Below the pieces are notes generated by a model. It was given only the letters and a program-made list of their open reading frames with translations, did not search any database and was not told the origin of the DNA. DNA of 11,996 nt from JANYJJ01 sp038241115 (GTDB lineage Bacteria; Pseudomonadota; Gammaproteobacteria; Burkholderiales; Burkholderiaceae_C): positions 1 to 11,996 of the forward strand of contig JBBRGA010000105.1 in the NCBI GenBank assembly GCA_038241115.1. Reading direction: 5' to 3'. Numbering within the stretch: the stretch's first letter is position 1; the number at the start of each line of letters is the position of its first letter. Both the position numbers and the translations under genes were made by a program. Shown here in pieces: positions 5,023-11,744 of this stretch.

Positions 5023-5307
5023 TTAATTCGGCGAAACCACCACGCCCTTCCAGAACGCCATGCGGCCCTTGATGTTGGCCGCGGCCTCCAGCGGCTCGGG
5101 GTAGTACCAAACCGCGTTCTCGTTCAGGTCGCCGTTGACCATCAAGCTGTAGTAGTGCGCCTGGCCTTTCCAGGCGCAGCCGCTGCGGTGGTTGCTGAAG
5201 GTGATGTAGTCACGGTTCAGGCTGTCGGCGGGGAAATAGTGGTTGCCTTCAACGATGACGGTGTCGGTGCTTTCGGCGATGGTGGCGCCGTTCCAGGTGG
5301 CTTTCAT
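5023..5307 (-). CDS. DUF427 domain protein
   Basis: A 94-residue soluble protein of the DUF427 family, whose function is not established. It starts MKATWNGATIAESTDTVIVE and carries the typical features EGNHYFPADSL, the S-x-C-x-W-K-G-x-A motif (RSGCAWKGQAHYYSL), and AVWYYPEPLEAAANIKGRMA. The length equals that of a complete single-domain member. ATG 5307 has AAGGA 6 bases upstream. It lies 40 bp after the WYL regulator stop on the same strand, so both may be co-transcribed and the regulator may control it. Confidence 0.88.
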   Translation of the reverse strand: MKATWNGATIAESTDTVIVEGNHYFPADSLNRDYITFSNHRSGCAWKGQAHYYSLMVNGDLNENAVWYYPEPLEAAANIKGRMAFWKGVVVSPN

Positions 5308-5347
5308 GATGTGTCCTTGTTGGGGTGGGTGAGTCGGCTTTTGACGG

Positions 5348-6337
5348 TCAAGCGTACAACGCCAGCGCCTTCGTCAAGCGCGCGTTGATCGAAGCCACCA
5401 GCGCTTTGTCGGCCATCACGGTCACGCTGTCGCCGTGGCGCAGTATGTCCATCGTCAACTCGGTGGCGTCGCTGTAGGGCACTTGAAGTTCATAGCGGCC
5501 GTCGGGCAGCCAGCGCGACTTTTGTTGGGCGTGCCACTCTTCGTTGGCCACCCACTGTGCCGCTTCGGTGTTGAACACCAGGGTGGCCCAGCGCAGCTTG
5601 GCTGATGCGCCGCCGTAAATGCCGTAGCCCGCGTCCAGCGCGCCTTCCAGGTCTTTTACGGCCACACTGCGAGCCTTGGTTTCCAGCGGCGTAGCCGCTT
5701 GAACAGCGTCCAGCGCAAAGCGGCGCAGGCCCTCGCTGGCGTGGCACCACGCGTCCAGATACCAGGTGTTGCGGTAGTTCACCAGGCGCTGCGGTGACAC
5801 CTCGCGCTCGCTGGTGCTGCGGTCGCTGCGCTTGAAGTAGCGCAGCCACACGCGTTTGCGCTGCACCAGCGCGCTGCCCAGCAATTCAAAGTGGCGGCTG
5901 GGCACGCGCCGGCGCGCGGTAGAAATCACTTTGACGCGGCGCATCAGTTCGCGCGCTTCGCTTTCGTCTGCGCCCAACATGCCTTGCAGCTTGTCGATCA
6001 TGGGTTGCAAATGGCGTGACAACACGCCGTCGTCGTCCAGGCCCGCCATGAGTTGGTGCATGGTCAGCAGCGCGTGGATTTCTTTCTCGCTAAACCACAT
6101 GCCCGGCAGCTCATGGCGAACGGTTTTGGCATTGCCAGCGCTGGCGGCCTCAAAGCGGTAGCCGTTGTCCAAGCGGTCGTAGACGATGGGCGCGTCGAGG
6201 CGGTCACGCAGAAATTGCAGGTCGCGTTTCAGCGTCGCGGGTGACACCGCCAAATCGTGCAGCAACACCGCAAAGCTGACGCAGCCACGGCTGCGCAACA
6301 GCCGCTCAATTTTGTAAAAGCGTTCGGTCCTGTCCAT
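5348..6337 (-). CDS. WYL-domain transcriptional regulator (YafY type)
   Basis: A 329-residue DNA-binding regulator. Residues about 1-62 form a winged helix-turn-helix of the DeoR-like/HTH_11 type (VSFAVLLHDLAVSPATLKRDL, then YDRLDNGYRF as the wing). Residues about 150-220 hold the WYL domain: KRVWLRYFKR, then NYRNTWYLDAWCHASEGLRR with the name-giving W-Y-L at 192-194 and the ligand-contacting R205-R206-F. A C-terminal WCX-like dimerisation region spans about 245-325. WYL domains bind small ligands or nucleic acid, including in phage-defence regulators. ATG 6337 is the start; its ribosome-binding site is weak. Upstream, two matching palindromes (6407-6429 and 6485-6499) are probable operators, and TATAAG (6399-6394) is a likely -10, which suggests autoregulation. 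Confidence 0.9.
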   Translation of the reverse strand: MDRTERFYKIERLLRSRGCVSFAVLLHDLAVSPATLKRDLQFLRDRLDAPIVYDRLDNGYRFEAASAGNAKTVRHELPGMWFSEKEIHALLTMHQLMAGLDDDGVLSRHLQPMIDKLQGMLGADESEARELMRRVKVISTARRRVPSRHFELLGSALVQRKRVWLRYFKRSDRSTSEREVSPQRLVNYRNTWYLDAWCHASEGLRRFALDAVQAATPLETKARSVAVKDLEGALDAGYGIYGGASAKLRWATLVFNTEAAQWVANEEWHAQQKSRWLPDGRYELQVPYSDATELTMDILRHGDSVTVMADKALVASINARLTKALALYA

Positions 6338-6406
6338 GACTTGTTCTCGTTGAGTTTGGTGTTTGCGGTGTTTTCGATGGTTTTGGTGGTTGACTTATAC
6401 CGTGCA

Positions 6407-6429
6407 ACTGGCTCACCAGGTGAGCCAGT
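6407..6429. promoter_or_regulatory. Perfect 23-bp palindrome, probable operator 1 of the WYL regulator
   Basis: Arms ACTGGCTCACC (6407-6417) and GGTGAGCCAGT (6419-6429) are perfect complements around one central base. The element lies just upstream of a minus-strand -10 candidate TATAAG (6399-6394) for the WYL gene, over the place where its -35 would be, and no good -35 is present. That arrangement suits either repression or activation of the regulator's own promoter. Confidence 0.65.
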
Positions 6430-6484
6430 GGATCAAAACAGCGCGAAGCATAGATCAAAAAAGCCAAAAAAATCTCAGGGGGTG

Positions 6485-6499
6485 GCTCACGCCATGAGC
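6485..6499. promoter_or_regulatory. Second GCTCA-N5-TGAGC palindrome, probable operator 2
   Basis: GCTCACGCCATGAGC repeats the core of operator 1 (GCTCACCAGGTGAGC, 6411-6425) with the same 5-base spacing. The two centres (6418 and 6492) are 74 bp apart, about seven helical turns, so bound dimers would face the same side. It lies 61 bp ahead of the plus-strand HNH-like gene and could govern it. Confidence 0.5.
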
Positions 6500-6559
6500 G
6501 AGTGATCTTGAACACTCTCTTCATCGCGGCATGTCGCCGCGGCTCAGCAGGACTCGACC

Positions 6560-7939
6560 ATGACATCTCACAGCCTTTCTGTCGCCTCTCTTGTTGCCTC
6601 TTCGGCATTGCCTCTGGCTGCTGCGTGGCCAGATGCCCCCCATCGCGGCAGCGCGTTCAACCCACCCACACCCCCACCCGCACCCGCACCCAGCCTGACC
6701 CACCACGAGCACATCGGCTTCGAGCTGGGTTGGGACTACGCCCACCACCACCTCTGCCCGCCCGCGCCCTACGCGCAAGACCCTTCGCCTTTGTTCACCG
6801 GGCTGCTCGCCGGCCAGGCGGCCTTTGGCGACCGCGCCCTCCAACCCACTCGCTTTGTGCGCAAGTGGCTGCAGTTGCGCCTGCACGCGTGGCTGCGTGG
6901 TCGAAGCGTCGAACTGCTGCAAGTCACGCCTCACTATTTGCAGCAGCTCGACGTGAGCCACTGCCCCATACGTAGGGTGGCGCTCAGTGCGGCCGCGGCC
7001 GACGGCTCGCACGTCGACGGCTTGACCGGCGCCAGCGGCGCCAGCGGCGGTGTCGACGCGTCGGTCGACCGCGTGCGCAACGACGCCGGCTACGCCGCCG
7101 GCAACTTGGCCGTCATGAGCACGCAGGCCAACCACGCCAAAGCGGCTTACGGGTTTCGCGACGCGATGAAATTTGCGCGCGAGTTGGAAGCGGGGAAAGG
7201 GTCGGGCAAAGAGGCCGGCAAGCACGCCGCAGTGGGCGGCATACACGGCTTGACCGCTGCGCAGTGGAGTCGCGTGGCCGTGCTGTGCAGCTTGGTGGAG
7301 CCGCTGGGCCACGATGAAGCCTGCGGCTTGCCGATGCTGTTGCTGCCGCCCAACCGGCTGCATTTGCTGAACCCTGCGCAGGCGTTGCAAGCCTTTGTGA
7401 GCCAACAGTTGTTGAAGCCGGGTTGGAGTCAGCGCGTCAGCCGCATGGAAGCGCTGCTTCCCGGCAAAGCTTCGCGGCGCGCGTTCCGGGATTTCTTCCA
7501 CGCGCTGTTGCCGCGCGTGCTGGAAGCCGGCCGCACCCAAGAGGCTCACCGCGCCCGTTGGGCCATTGAAGATGCGTGGCGCAACCCGTTGGTGCTGGCG
7601 CGTTGGTCGGCCTTTGCGCGCCAGCTCAGCGCAGCGCAGTGCGAAGCGCTGGTGGTGCGAGCTTCGGCGCGTCAGCTGGGTGCGCTCAGTGCGCATCAGC
7701 ACACAGAAGCGCAGGCCACCGAAGGCTGGAATTTGGCTTCGCGCGGCTATGTGCCGCACGGCGTGTTGATGGAAAGGTCTGACAGATCTGATCGGTCTGA
7801 TGAGTCGGACAGATCGGAAAACGCGGACAGATCGGAAGGAGCGAACAGGGCGACCAGAACGGACCGAGCGGACCGAGCAGACCGAGCAGACCGATCCGCG
7901 CGCCAGCCCCAGCCCATTCAAGCGCTGCTGCCGCTGTGA
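6560..7939 (+). CDS. HNH-like conserved protein with a repeat-encoded Arg/Asp/Ser tail
   Basis: A 459-residue protein of a family I recall as uncharacterised in Burkholderiales. Residues about 134-195 resemble half of an HNH (His-Me finger) nuclease: HCPI at 134-137, then SVDRVRNDAGYAAGNLAVMS (168-187) and N191/K194, like CPxTG...SIDRIDxxxGYxxxNVxxVS...NxxK. No catalytic His pair is obvious, so nuclease activity is doubtful. Between them is a Gly/Ala/Ser-rich insert (142-166). The mainly helical part ends near TEGWNLASRGYVPH (about 400). Residues 406-448 are low-complexity (RSDRSDRSDESDRSE..., TDRADRADRADRSAR), encoded by 9- and 18-bp tandem repeats. ATG 6560 has AGGA 7 bases upstream. It precedes pcaHG in the same direction by 85 bp; no functional link is known. 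Confidence 0.7.
   Translation: MTSHSLSVASLVASSALPLAAAWPDAPHRGSAFNPPTPPPAPAPSLTHHEHIGFELGWDYAHHHLCPPAPYAQDPSPLFTGLLAGQAAFGDRALQPTRFVRKWLQLRLHAWLRGRSVELLQVTPHYLQQLDVSHCPIRRVALSAAAADGSHVDGLTGASGASGGVDASVDRVRNDAGYAAGNLAVMSTQANHAKAAYGFRDAMKFARELEAGKGSGKEAGKHAAVGGIHGLTAAQWSRVAVLCSLVEPLGHDEACGLPMLLLPPNRLHLLNPAQALQAFVSQQLLKPGWSQRVSRMEALLPGKASRRAFRDFFHALLPRVLEAGRTQEAHRARWAIEDAWRNPLVLARWSAFARQLSAAQCEALVVRASARQLGALSAHQHTEAQATEGWNLASRGYVPHGVLMERSDRSDRSDESDRSENADRSEGANRATRTDRADRADRADRSARQPQPIQALLPL
7778..7903 (+). repeat. In-frame tandem repeats at the 3' end of the HNH-like gene
   Basis: Four 9-bp units lie at 7861-7896: GGACCGAGC, GGACCGAGC, AGACCGAGC, AGACCGATC. Upstream, CGGACAGATCGGAA occurs twice (7806-7819, 7824-7837), 18 bp apart, and the tract starts with looser TCTGA-type units. 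All periods are multiples of three, so the frame stays open and the protein tail is R-x-D-like. It looks like slippage expansion. Confidence 0.75.
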
Positions 7940-8024
7940 TGGCCAGAGCGTCGGCGCGCTATGCGCCCATGAATCGCGTTTTCCGGGCTTAGAGTGGCAG
8001 CCCAATCAGCACCCGGAGCCCCGC

Positions 8025-8801
8025 ATGGGAATGCCATCCACCGCCGCCGTCACCCATGCTGCGCCAGACGCCGAATACCTGATGCGCGACACCACCTCGC
8101 ATGCAGCGGCGTCTAGTGCAGCCTACAAAACCAGCATCCTGCGCAGCCCGCGCTTGGCGCCGATATCGCTGCAAAATTCATTGTCGGAAGTCACCGCGCC
8201 GGTGTTTCGTGCCAATGAGTTGGGGCCGCTCGACCACGACCTCATCAGCAATTCGCGCGCCGAAGGCCCACTCGCCGGCTTGCCCATCGGCGAGCGCATC
8301 GTCGTTCACGGCTATGTGCACGACCAACTTGGCCGGCCTGTGAAAAACGCGCTGGTCGAGGTGTGGCAGTGCAACGCCAGCGGCCGTTACCGGCACAAAA
8401 AAGACCAATACATCGGCGCGCTCGACCCTAACTTTGCGGGCTGCGGGCGCATGCTGACCGACGCCGACGGCCACTACTTTTTCCGCACCATCCGCCCCGG
8501 CCCCTACCCCTGGCGCAACCGGGTGAACGACTGGCGGCCGGCGCACATTCACTTTGCGTTGTCGGGCAGCGGCTGGGTGCAGCGCCTCATCACGCAGATG
8601 TACTTTGAAGGCGACCCACTGATCGCCACTTGCCCCATCGTGCAAACCCTGCCCAGCGAAGAACAGATTCGCGGCCTGATCGCGCTGCAAGACCGCAGCG
8701 CCTTTGTGCAACTCGACAGCCGCGCCTACCGGTTCGACATCGTGCTGCGCGGCCAACGCGCCACGCTGTTTGAGAACGCGGTGAATGGAGTGTCGAAATG
8801 A
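8025..8801 (+). CDS. pcaH: Protocatechuate 3,4-dioxygenase, beta subunit
   Basis: The 258-residue iron-binding subunit of protocatechuate 3,4-dioxygenase, which opens protocatechuate between its two hydroxyls to beta-carboxy-cis,cis-muconate, the first ring-opening step of the beta-ketoadipate pathway. The four ferric ligands of intradiol dioxygenases are visible: Tyr122 (ASGRYRHKKD), Tyr161 (RPGPYPWRN), His174 and His176 (WRPAHIHF), with Arg171 nearby. HGYVHDQLGRPVKNALVEVW is the typical beta-sandwich entry. ATG 8025 has GGAG 6 bases upstream; ATG 8082 would give 239 residues, closer to the usual length, but lacks a ribosome-binding site. The stop overlaps the pcaG start (ATGA). The open frame upstream of 8025 is only the repeat tract of the previous gene in another frame. 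Confidence 0.93.
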   Translation: MGMPSTAAVTHAAPDAEYLMRDTTSHAAASSAAYKTSILRSPRLAPISLQNSLSEVTAPVFRANELGPLDHDLISNSRAEGPLAGLPIGERIVVHGYVHDQLGRPVKNALVEVWQCNASGRYRHKKDQYIGALDPNFAGCGRMLTDADGHYFFRTIRPGPYPWRNRVNDWRPAHIHFALSGSGWVQRLITQMYFEGDPLIATCPIVQTLPSEEQIRGLIALQDRSAFVQLDSRAYRFDIVLRGQRATLFENAVNGVSK

Positions 8802-9541
8802 ACCCGCAGATGACACAAGAGACGACACAAGAGACGACACAAGAGACGACACAAGAAATGACACAACCGCTGACGCAACAGCGCATGCAACCCCTGATGC
8901 GCGAAACCGCCTCGCAAACCGCCGGCCCTTATGTTCACATTGGCCTGGCCCCGCTGCAAACCGGGCTGAACGTGTTTGCGAACAACTTCGGCAGCGAGCT
9001 CACCAATGCGCAGACCCAAGGCCAGCGCATACGCATCGAGGGCCGGGTGTTCGACGGCATCGGCACGGTCTTGAAAGACGTGCTGATTGAAAGCTGGCAA
9101 GCCAACGCAGAGGGCAAATATGCGCACTCAGCCGACCTGCAACCCGGTAAATCGATCGACCCGAATTTTCGCGGTTGGGGCCGCAGCTGCACCGATTTCG
9201 ACACCGGGCTGTTCAGCTTCAGCACCATCAAGCCCGGCTTGGTGGCGGGTCGCAACGGCCGTTTCATGGCACCGCACATCAACCTTTGGATCGTCGCGCG
9301 CGGCATCAACTTGGGCCTCAACACGCGCCTGTATTTCAGCGACGAGCCGCAGGCCAACGCCAAAGACGCGGTGTTGAATTTGATCGAGTGGGAGGCGCGC
9401 CGCCAGACGCTGGTGGCGCAGCGCGTGGATGGCGGTGTGGCCGAGGGCGGGCAAGACAACGCAAACGCCGAGGGTGCAGTGGTCTACCGGTTTGACATCC
9501 GCTTGCAGGGAGAAAACGAGACCGTGTTTTTCGACATCTGA
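8798..9541 (+). CDS. pcaG: Protocatechuate 3,4-dioxygenase, alpha subunit, with a repeat-extended N-terminus
   Basis: The 247-residue alpha subunit, which pairs with PcaH to form the active site but lacks the iron ligands. The family begins around residue 36 (ETASQTAGPYVHIGL), continues with EGRVFDGIGTVLKDVLIESW, SIDPNFRGWGRSCTDFDTG, and the subunit interface segment FMAPHINLWIVARGINLGLN, and ends VYRFDIRLQGENETVFFDI. Residues 5-28 are a tandem repeat, TTQE units flanked by MTQE and MTQP/LTQQ, that family members normally lack. ATG 8798 overlaps the pcaH stop by 4 bases, which favours coupling; in-frame ATGs at 8810, 8858 and 8897 could also serve. An Asn/Ala/Gly-rich loop near 213-226 is another small insertion. 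Confidence 0.92.
   Translation: MNPQMTQETTQETTQETTQEMTQPLTQQRMQPLMRETASQTAGPYVHIGLAPLQTGLNVFANNFGSELTNAQTQGQRIRIEGRVFDGIGTVLKDVLIESWQANAEGKYAHSADLQPGKSIDPNFRGWGRSCTDFDTGLFSFSTIKPGLVAGRNGRFMAPHINLWIVARGINLGLNTRLYFSDEPQANAKDAVLNLIEWEARRQTLVAQRVDGGVAEGGQDNANAEGAVVYRFDIRLQGENETVFFDI
8810..8881 (+). repeat. 12-bp in-frame tandem repeat at the start of pcaG
   Basis: Six consecutive 12-bp units run from 8810: ATGACACAAGAG, ACGACACAAGAG (8822), ACGACACAAGAG (8834), ACGACACAAGAA (8846), ATGACACAACCG (8858) and a looser CTGACGCAACAG (8870). The middle units are identical or differ by one base, a sign of recent slippage. Copy number changes would add or remove four residues without a frameshift. Confidence 0.85.
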
Positions 9542-9620
9542 AACCCGGCGCGTGCTCCTTTTGATCCGCGTCGACGGTCTGTGAAATCGGCGCACCGATC
9601 CAGCTGCCGGACCCACAAAT

Positions 9621-10592
9621 TCAAGCTCGCTGCGCCCTCAACGCCCACACCACGCCGGCCACCAACAGCGCCGCGCCCATCAGCGTTTGCCAATTCGGCC
9701 ACGCGCCGCGCAGCGCGAACGCAAAGCTCAGTGCCGCCAAGGTCTCGAAAACGATGAGCTGTCCGCTCAGGGTGCTGGGCAAGCGCTGACTGGCTTCGTT
9801 CCAGCACAGCGTGCCGAGCCACGACGCGAAGAAGCCCAGCGCAAACATCAGGCCCAGATATTCAGCGGGGCGCGGCCCGAATGGCATGACGAACGCTGTG
9901 TCAGAAGGTGTGTCAAACGCGCCGCCACTGAAACTGCTCCACAGCCAAAAACCAAGAAAGCCCAGCAGCGCCAAGGGCAGCGTGGCAATGCCTTGCGCGG
10001 TGGCCCATGTGCTGGGGTTGCGGTCCGCGTGGGCGCGCAGCCATTCGGCATTGCGGATCGGATACCAAGTCCAGCACGCCACCGCGCCCAAGGCCAACAA
10101 ACCGCCCCAGGCGTATTGACTCAAACCATCGCGGCTCGGATCGGCCTGCGCATTCAGGCGCAGGGCGGTCAATTCAACGTGATTGACCACGGCGATGCCG
10201 GAGGCGATCAATCCGATCGACGGCAGCATGCGCGCCCACGGCAAGGGCCGCGCCGCGCGCAGGTTCGACACCACGGCAATCACCACCGGCAGCGTGCCAA
10301 TCACCATGGTGGGCAGCGGCGCGCCCGCGCGCTGAATGGCGCTGGACAAGAAGAAGTAATAGACGATGTTGCCGACCATCGACAGCTTCAGCGCCTCCTT
10401 CCAATCGCCCCGCGTGAGCTCGCGCAAGCGCGTTCGGTCCAGCCACGCCAGCGGCAGCGCGATCAAACCAAACGCCAGGTAGCGGCCGAAGGTGTGCATT
10501 GCGGCGGGGTAGTCGGGCAGCATCAGCGGACCGACAAAAACCAGGCCCCACATCAAGCCCGCGCCCAGCGCGAACAGCGTGCCGACGATCAA
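9621..10592 (-). CDS. EamA/DMT-family transporter
   Basis: A 323-residue inner-membrane protein of the drug/metabolite transporter superfamily with two EamA-like halves. About ten hydrophobic segments are visible, starting LFALGAGLMWGLVFVGPLML, with half one ending near LIASGIAVVNHVEL, an extended hydrophilic loop (ALRLNAQADPSRDGLSQYAW), and half two beginning GGLLALGAVACWTWYPIRNA. The end, ETLAALSFAFALRG...LMGAALLVAGVVWAL, is typical. The substrate is unknown. The frame opens at TTG 10592; no ATG lies nearby, and GAGGG is 12 bases upstream, so the start is approximate. It starts 24 bp after the Bug receptor stop and is probably co-transcribed. It converges on pcaG with a 79-bp gap. Confidence 0.87.
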   Translation of the reverse strand: MIVGTLFALGAGLMWGLVFVGPLMLPDYPAAMHTFGRYLAFGLIALPLAWLDRTRLRELTRGDWKEALKLSMVGNIVYYFFLSSAIQRAGAPLPTMVIGTLPVVIAVVSNLRAARPLPWARMLPSIGLIASGIAVVNHVELTALRLNAQADPSRDGLSQYAWGGLLALGAVACWTWYPIRNAEWLRAHADRNPSTWATAQGIATLPLALLGFLGFWLWSSFSGGAFDTPSDTAFVMPFGPRPAEYLGLMFALGFFASWLGTLCWNEASQRLPSTLSGQLIVFETLAALSFAFALRGAWPNWQTLMGAALLVAGVVWALRAQRA

Positions 10593-10616
10593 CTCAATGC
10601 GCCCTCACGACGCGCC

Positions 10617-11615
10617 TTAATCAATCGAGATTCCCACCTTCTTGATGATGGCGCCCCACTGCTTGCCTTCGCTGTCGATGAAGTTTTTGAACTCGGCCGC
10701 AGTGCCGCCGCCGATGATGAAACCTTGCTTGACCATGGCTTCGCGCACCGCCGGGTCTTTGAGCACGGCGTTCACGTCGGCATTGATGCGCGCAATGATT
10801 TCTGGCGGCGTGCCGGTGGCCGTGAACAGGCCGTTCCAGGCCAGCGCTTCGAAGCCCGGATAGGTCTCGGCCACGGTGGGCAGATTCTTCAGGCCCTCAG
10901 TGCGTTGCAAGCTGGTGGCGGCAATCAACTTGATGCGGTTGCCTTGTATCAACGGCAGCAATGGCGGCGCCACCGCGAACAGCATTTGGGTTTCGTTGGC
11001 GGCCAGCGACAAGCCCGCAGGCGGCGAGCCGTTGAAAGGCACGTGCACGGCGTCAAAGCCCGCCACGCTTTCCAGCAGCGCCATCGTCAAGTGTGAAGAA
11101 CTGCCGTTGCCCACCGAGCCATAGTTGAGTTTGTTGCCCTGCGCTTTGGCCCATGCCACCAACTCGGGCAGCGTGTTGGCCGGGTTGCCGGCGTTCACCG
11201 CCAGCACATTGGGCTGCGACGTGGTCAGCACGATAGGCGTCAAATCTTTGCCCGGCGCATAGGGCATTTTTTTGTACATGTGCGGGCCAAAGGCGATCGG
11301 ACCGTTGAAGCCCAGTCCCAGCGTGTAGCCGTCGGGGGCCGCCTTGGCCACCGCGTCCATGCCCAACATGCCGCCCGCACCGGCCTTGTTTTCAATGACA
11401 AGAGGCTGCTTCCATTTGTCTTTCAGCTTGTCGCCCAAGGTGCGCACGATGATGTCGAGCGAGCTGCCTGCCGGTGCCGGCACCACCACGCGAACGGGTT
11501 TGTCGGGCCATGCGCTGGCTGGCGTGTTCGCCGGCGTGCTCACCTGCGCGTGGGCTGCGCTGCTGAGCATCGCGCTCAGAGCAAGAACGAAAAAACAGGC
11601 GTTCCGAAGCTTCAT
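10617..11615 (-). CDS. Bug-type tripartite tricarboxylate transporter receptor (TctC family)
   Basis: A 332-residue periplasmic solute-binding protein. Residues 1-23 are a signal peptide (MKLRNACFFVLALSAMLSSA then AHA, cut before Gln). The mature part shows the Bug landmarks: WPDKPVRVVVPAPAGSSLDI, the ENKAGAGGMLGMDAVAKAAPDG block that binds the carboxylate ligand, LNYGSVGNGSSSHLTMALLE, HVPFNGSPPAGLSL, and LPTVAETYPGFEALAWNGLF. The length is usual. Such receptors bind organic acids, including aromatic carboxylates, and are abundant in Burkholderiales; most lack nearby TctA/TctB partners, as here. Proximity to pcaHG makes an aromatic acid ligand possible, but that is inference. ATG 11615 has no strong ribosome-binding site. 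Confidence 0.92.
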   Translation of the reverse strand: MKLRNACFFVLALSAMLSSAAHAQVSTPANTPASAWPDKPVRVVVPAPAGSSLDIIVRTLGDKLKDKWKQPLVIENKAGAGGMLGMDAVAKAAPDGYTLGLGFNGPIAFGPHMYKKMPYAPGKDLTPIVLTTSQPNVLAVNAGNPANTLPELVAWAKAQGNKLNYGSVGNGSSSHLTMALLESVAGFDAVHVPFNGSPPAGLSLAANETQMLFAVAPPLLPLIQGNRIKLIAATSLQRTEGLKNLPTVAETYPGFEALAWNGLFTATGTPPEIIARINADVNAVLKDPAVREAMVKQGFIIGGGTAAEFKNFIDSEGKQWGAIIKKVGISID

Positions 11616-11704
11616 AAAAAGTCCGATCTAAAGGTGCAAGTGGCTTGAGCCGGCGCGGCGCGCTGGATGGTAGCTCTGCGTATTTTGTGGCCGCGCCTGT
11701 GTGA

Positions 11705-11730
11705 TTGCACGGCCCTCAGCGGGCGTGCAA
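11705..11730. terminator. Hairpin between moaC and the Bug receptor gene
   Basis: On the minus strand TTGCACG and CCC pair with GGG and CGTGCAA around a GCTGA loop, a ten-pair stem with one bulged C. It sits 14 bases after the moaC stop. There is no T-run after it on either strand, so it would be a non-canonical terminator or an mRNA 3'-end stabiliser. Confidence 0.4.
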
Positions 11731-11744
11731 AGCGAACAGCGTCC

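Noticed and set aside
6521..8005. Long minus-strand open frame of 494 codons opposite the HNH-like gene
   Set aside because: It is rich in Arg, His, Gln and Val-Arg-Ser runs, has no family motif, and is the antisense shadow of a gene with a ribosome-binding site and recognisable domain. The repeat tract, with period a multiple of three, keeps all frames open.
7800..8024. Upstream extension of pcaH to 7800
   Set aside because: It only translates the repeat tract of the previous gene in another frame (RTDRKTRTDRK...), while ATG 8025 has a proper GGAG.
9586..9599. ATCGG-CGCA-CCGAT hairpin between the convergent pcaG and EamA genes
   Set aside because: The five-pair stem has no T-run on either side; too weak to call as a terminator.
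9687..11096. Plus-strand open frame of 469 codons
   Set aside because: It crosses two well-supported minus-strand genes (EamA transporter and Bug receptor), and its residue make-up (Arg, Gln, His, Ala) is that of GC-rich antisense translation.
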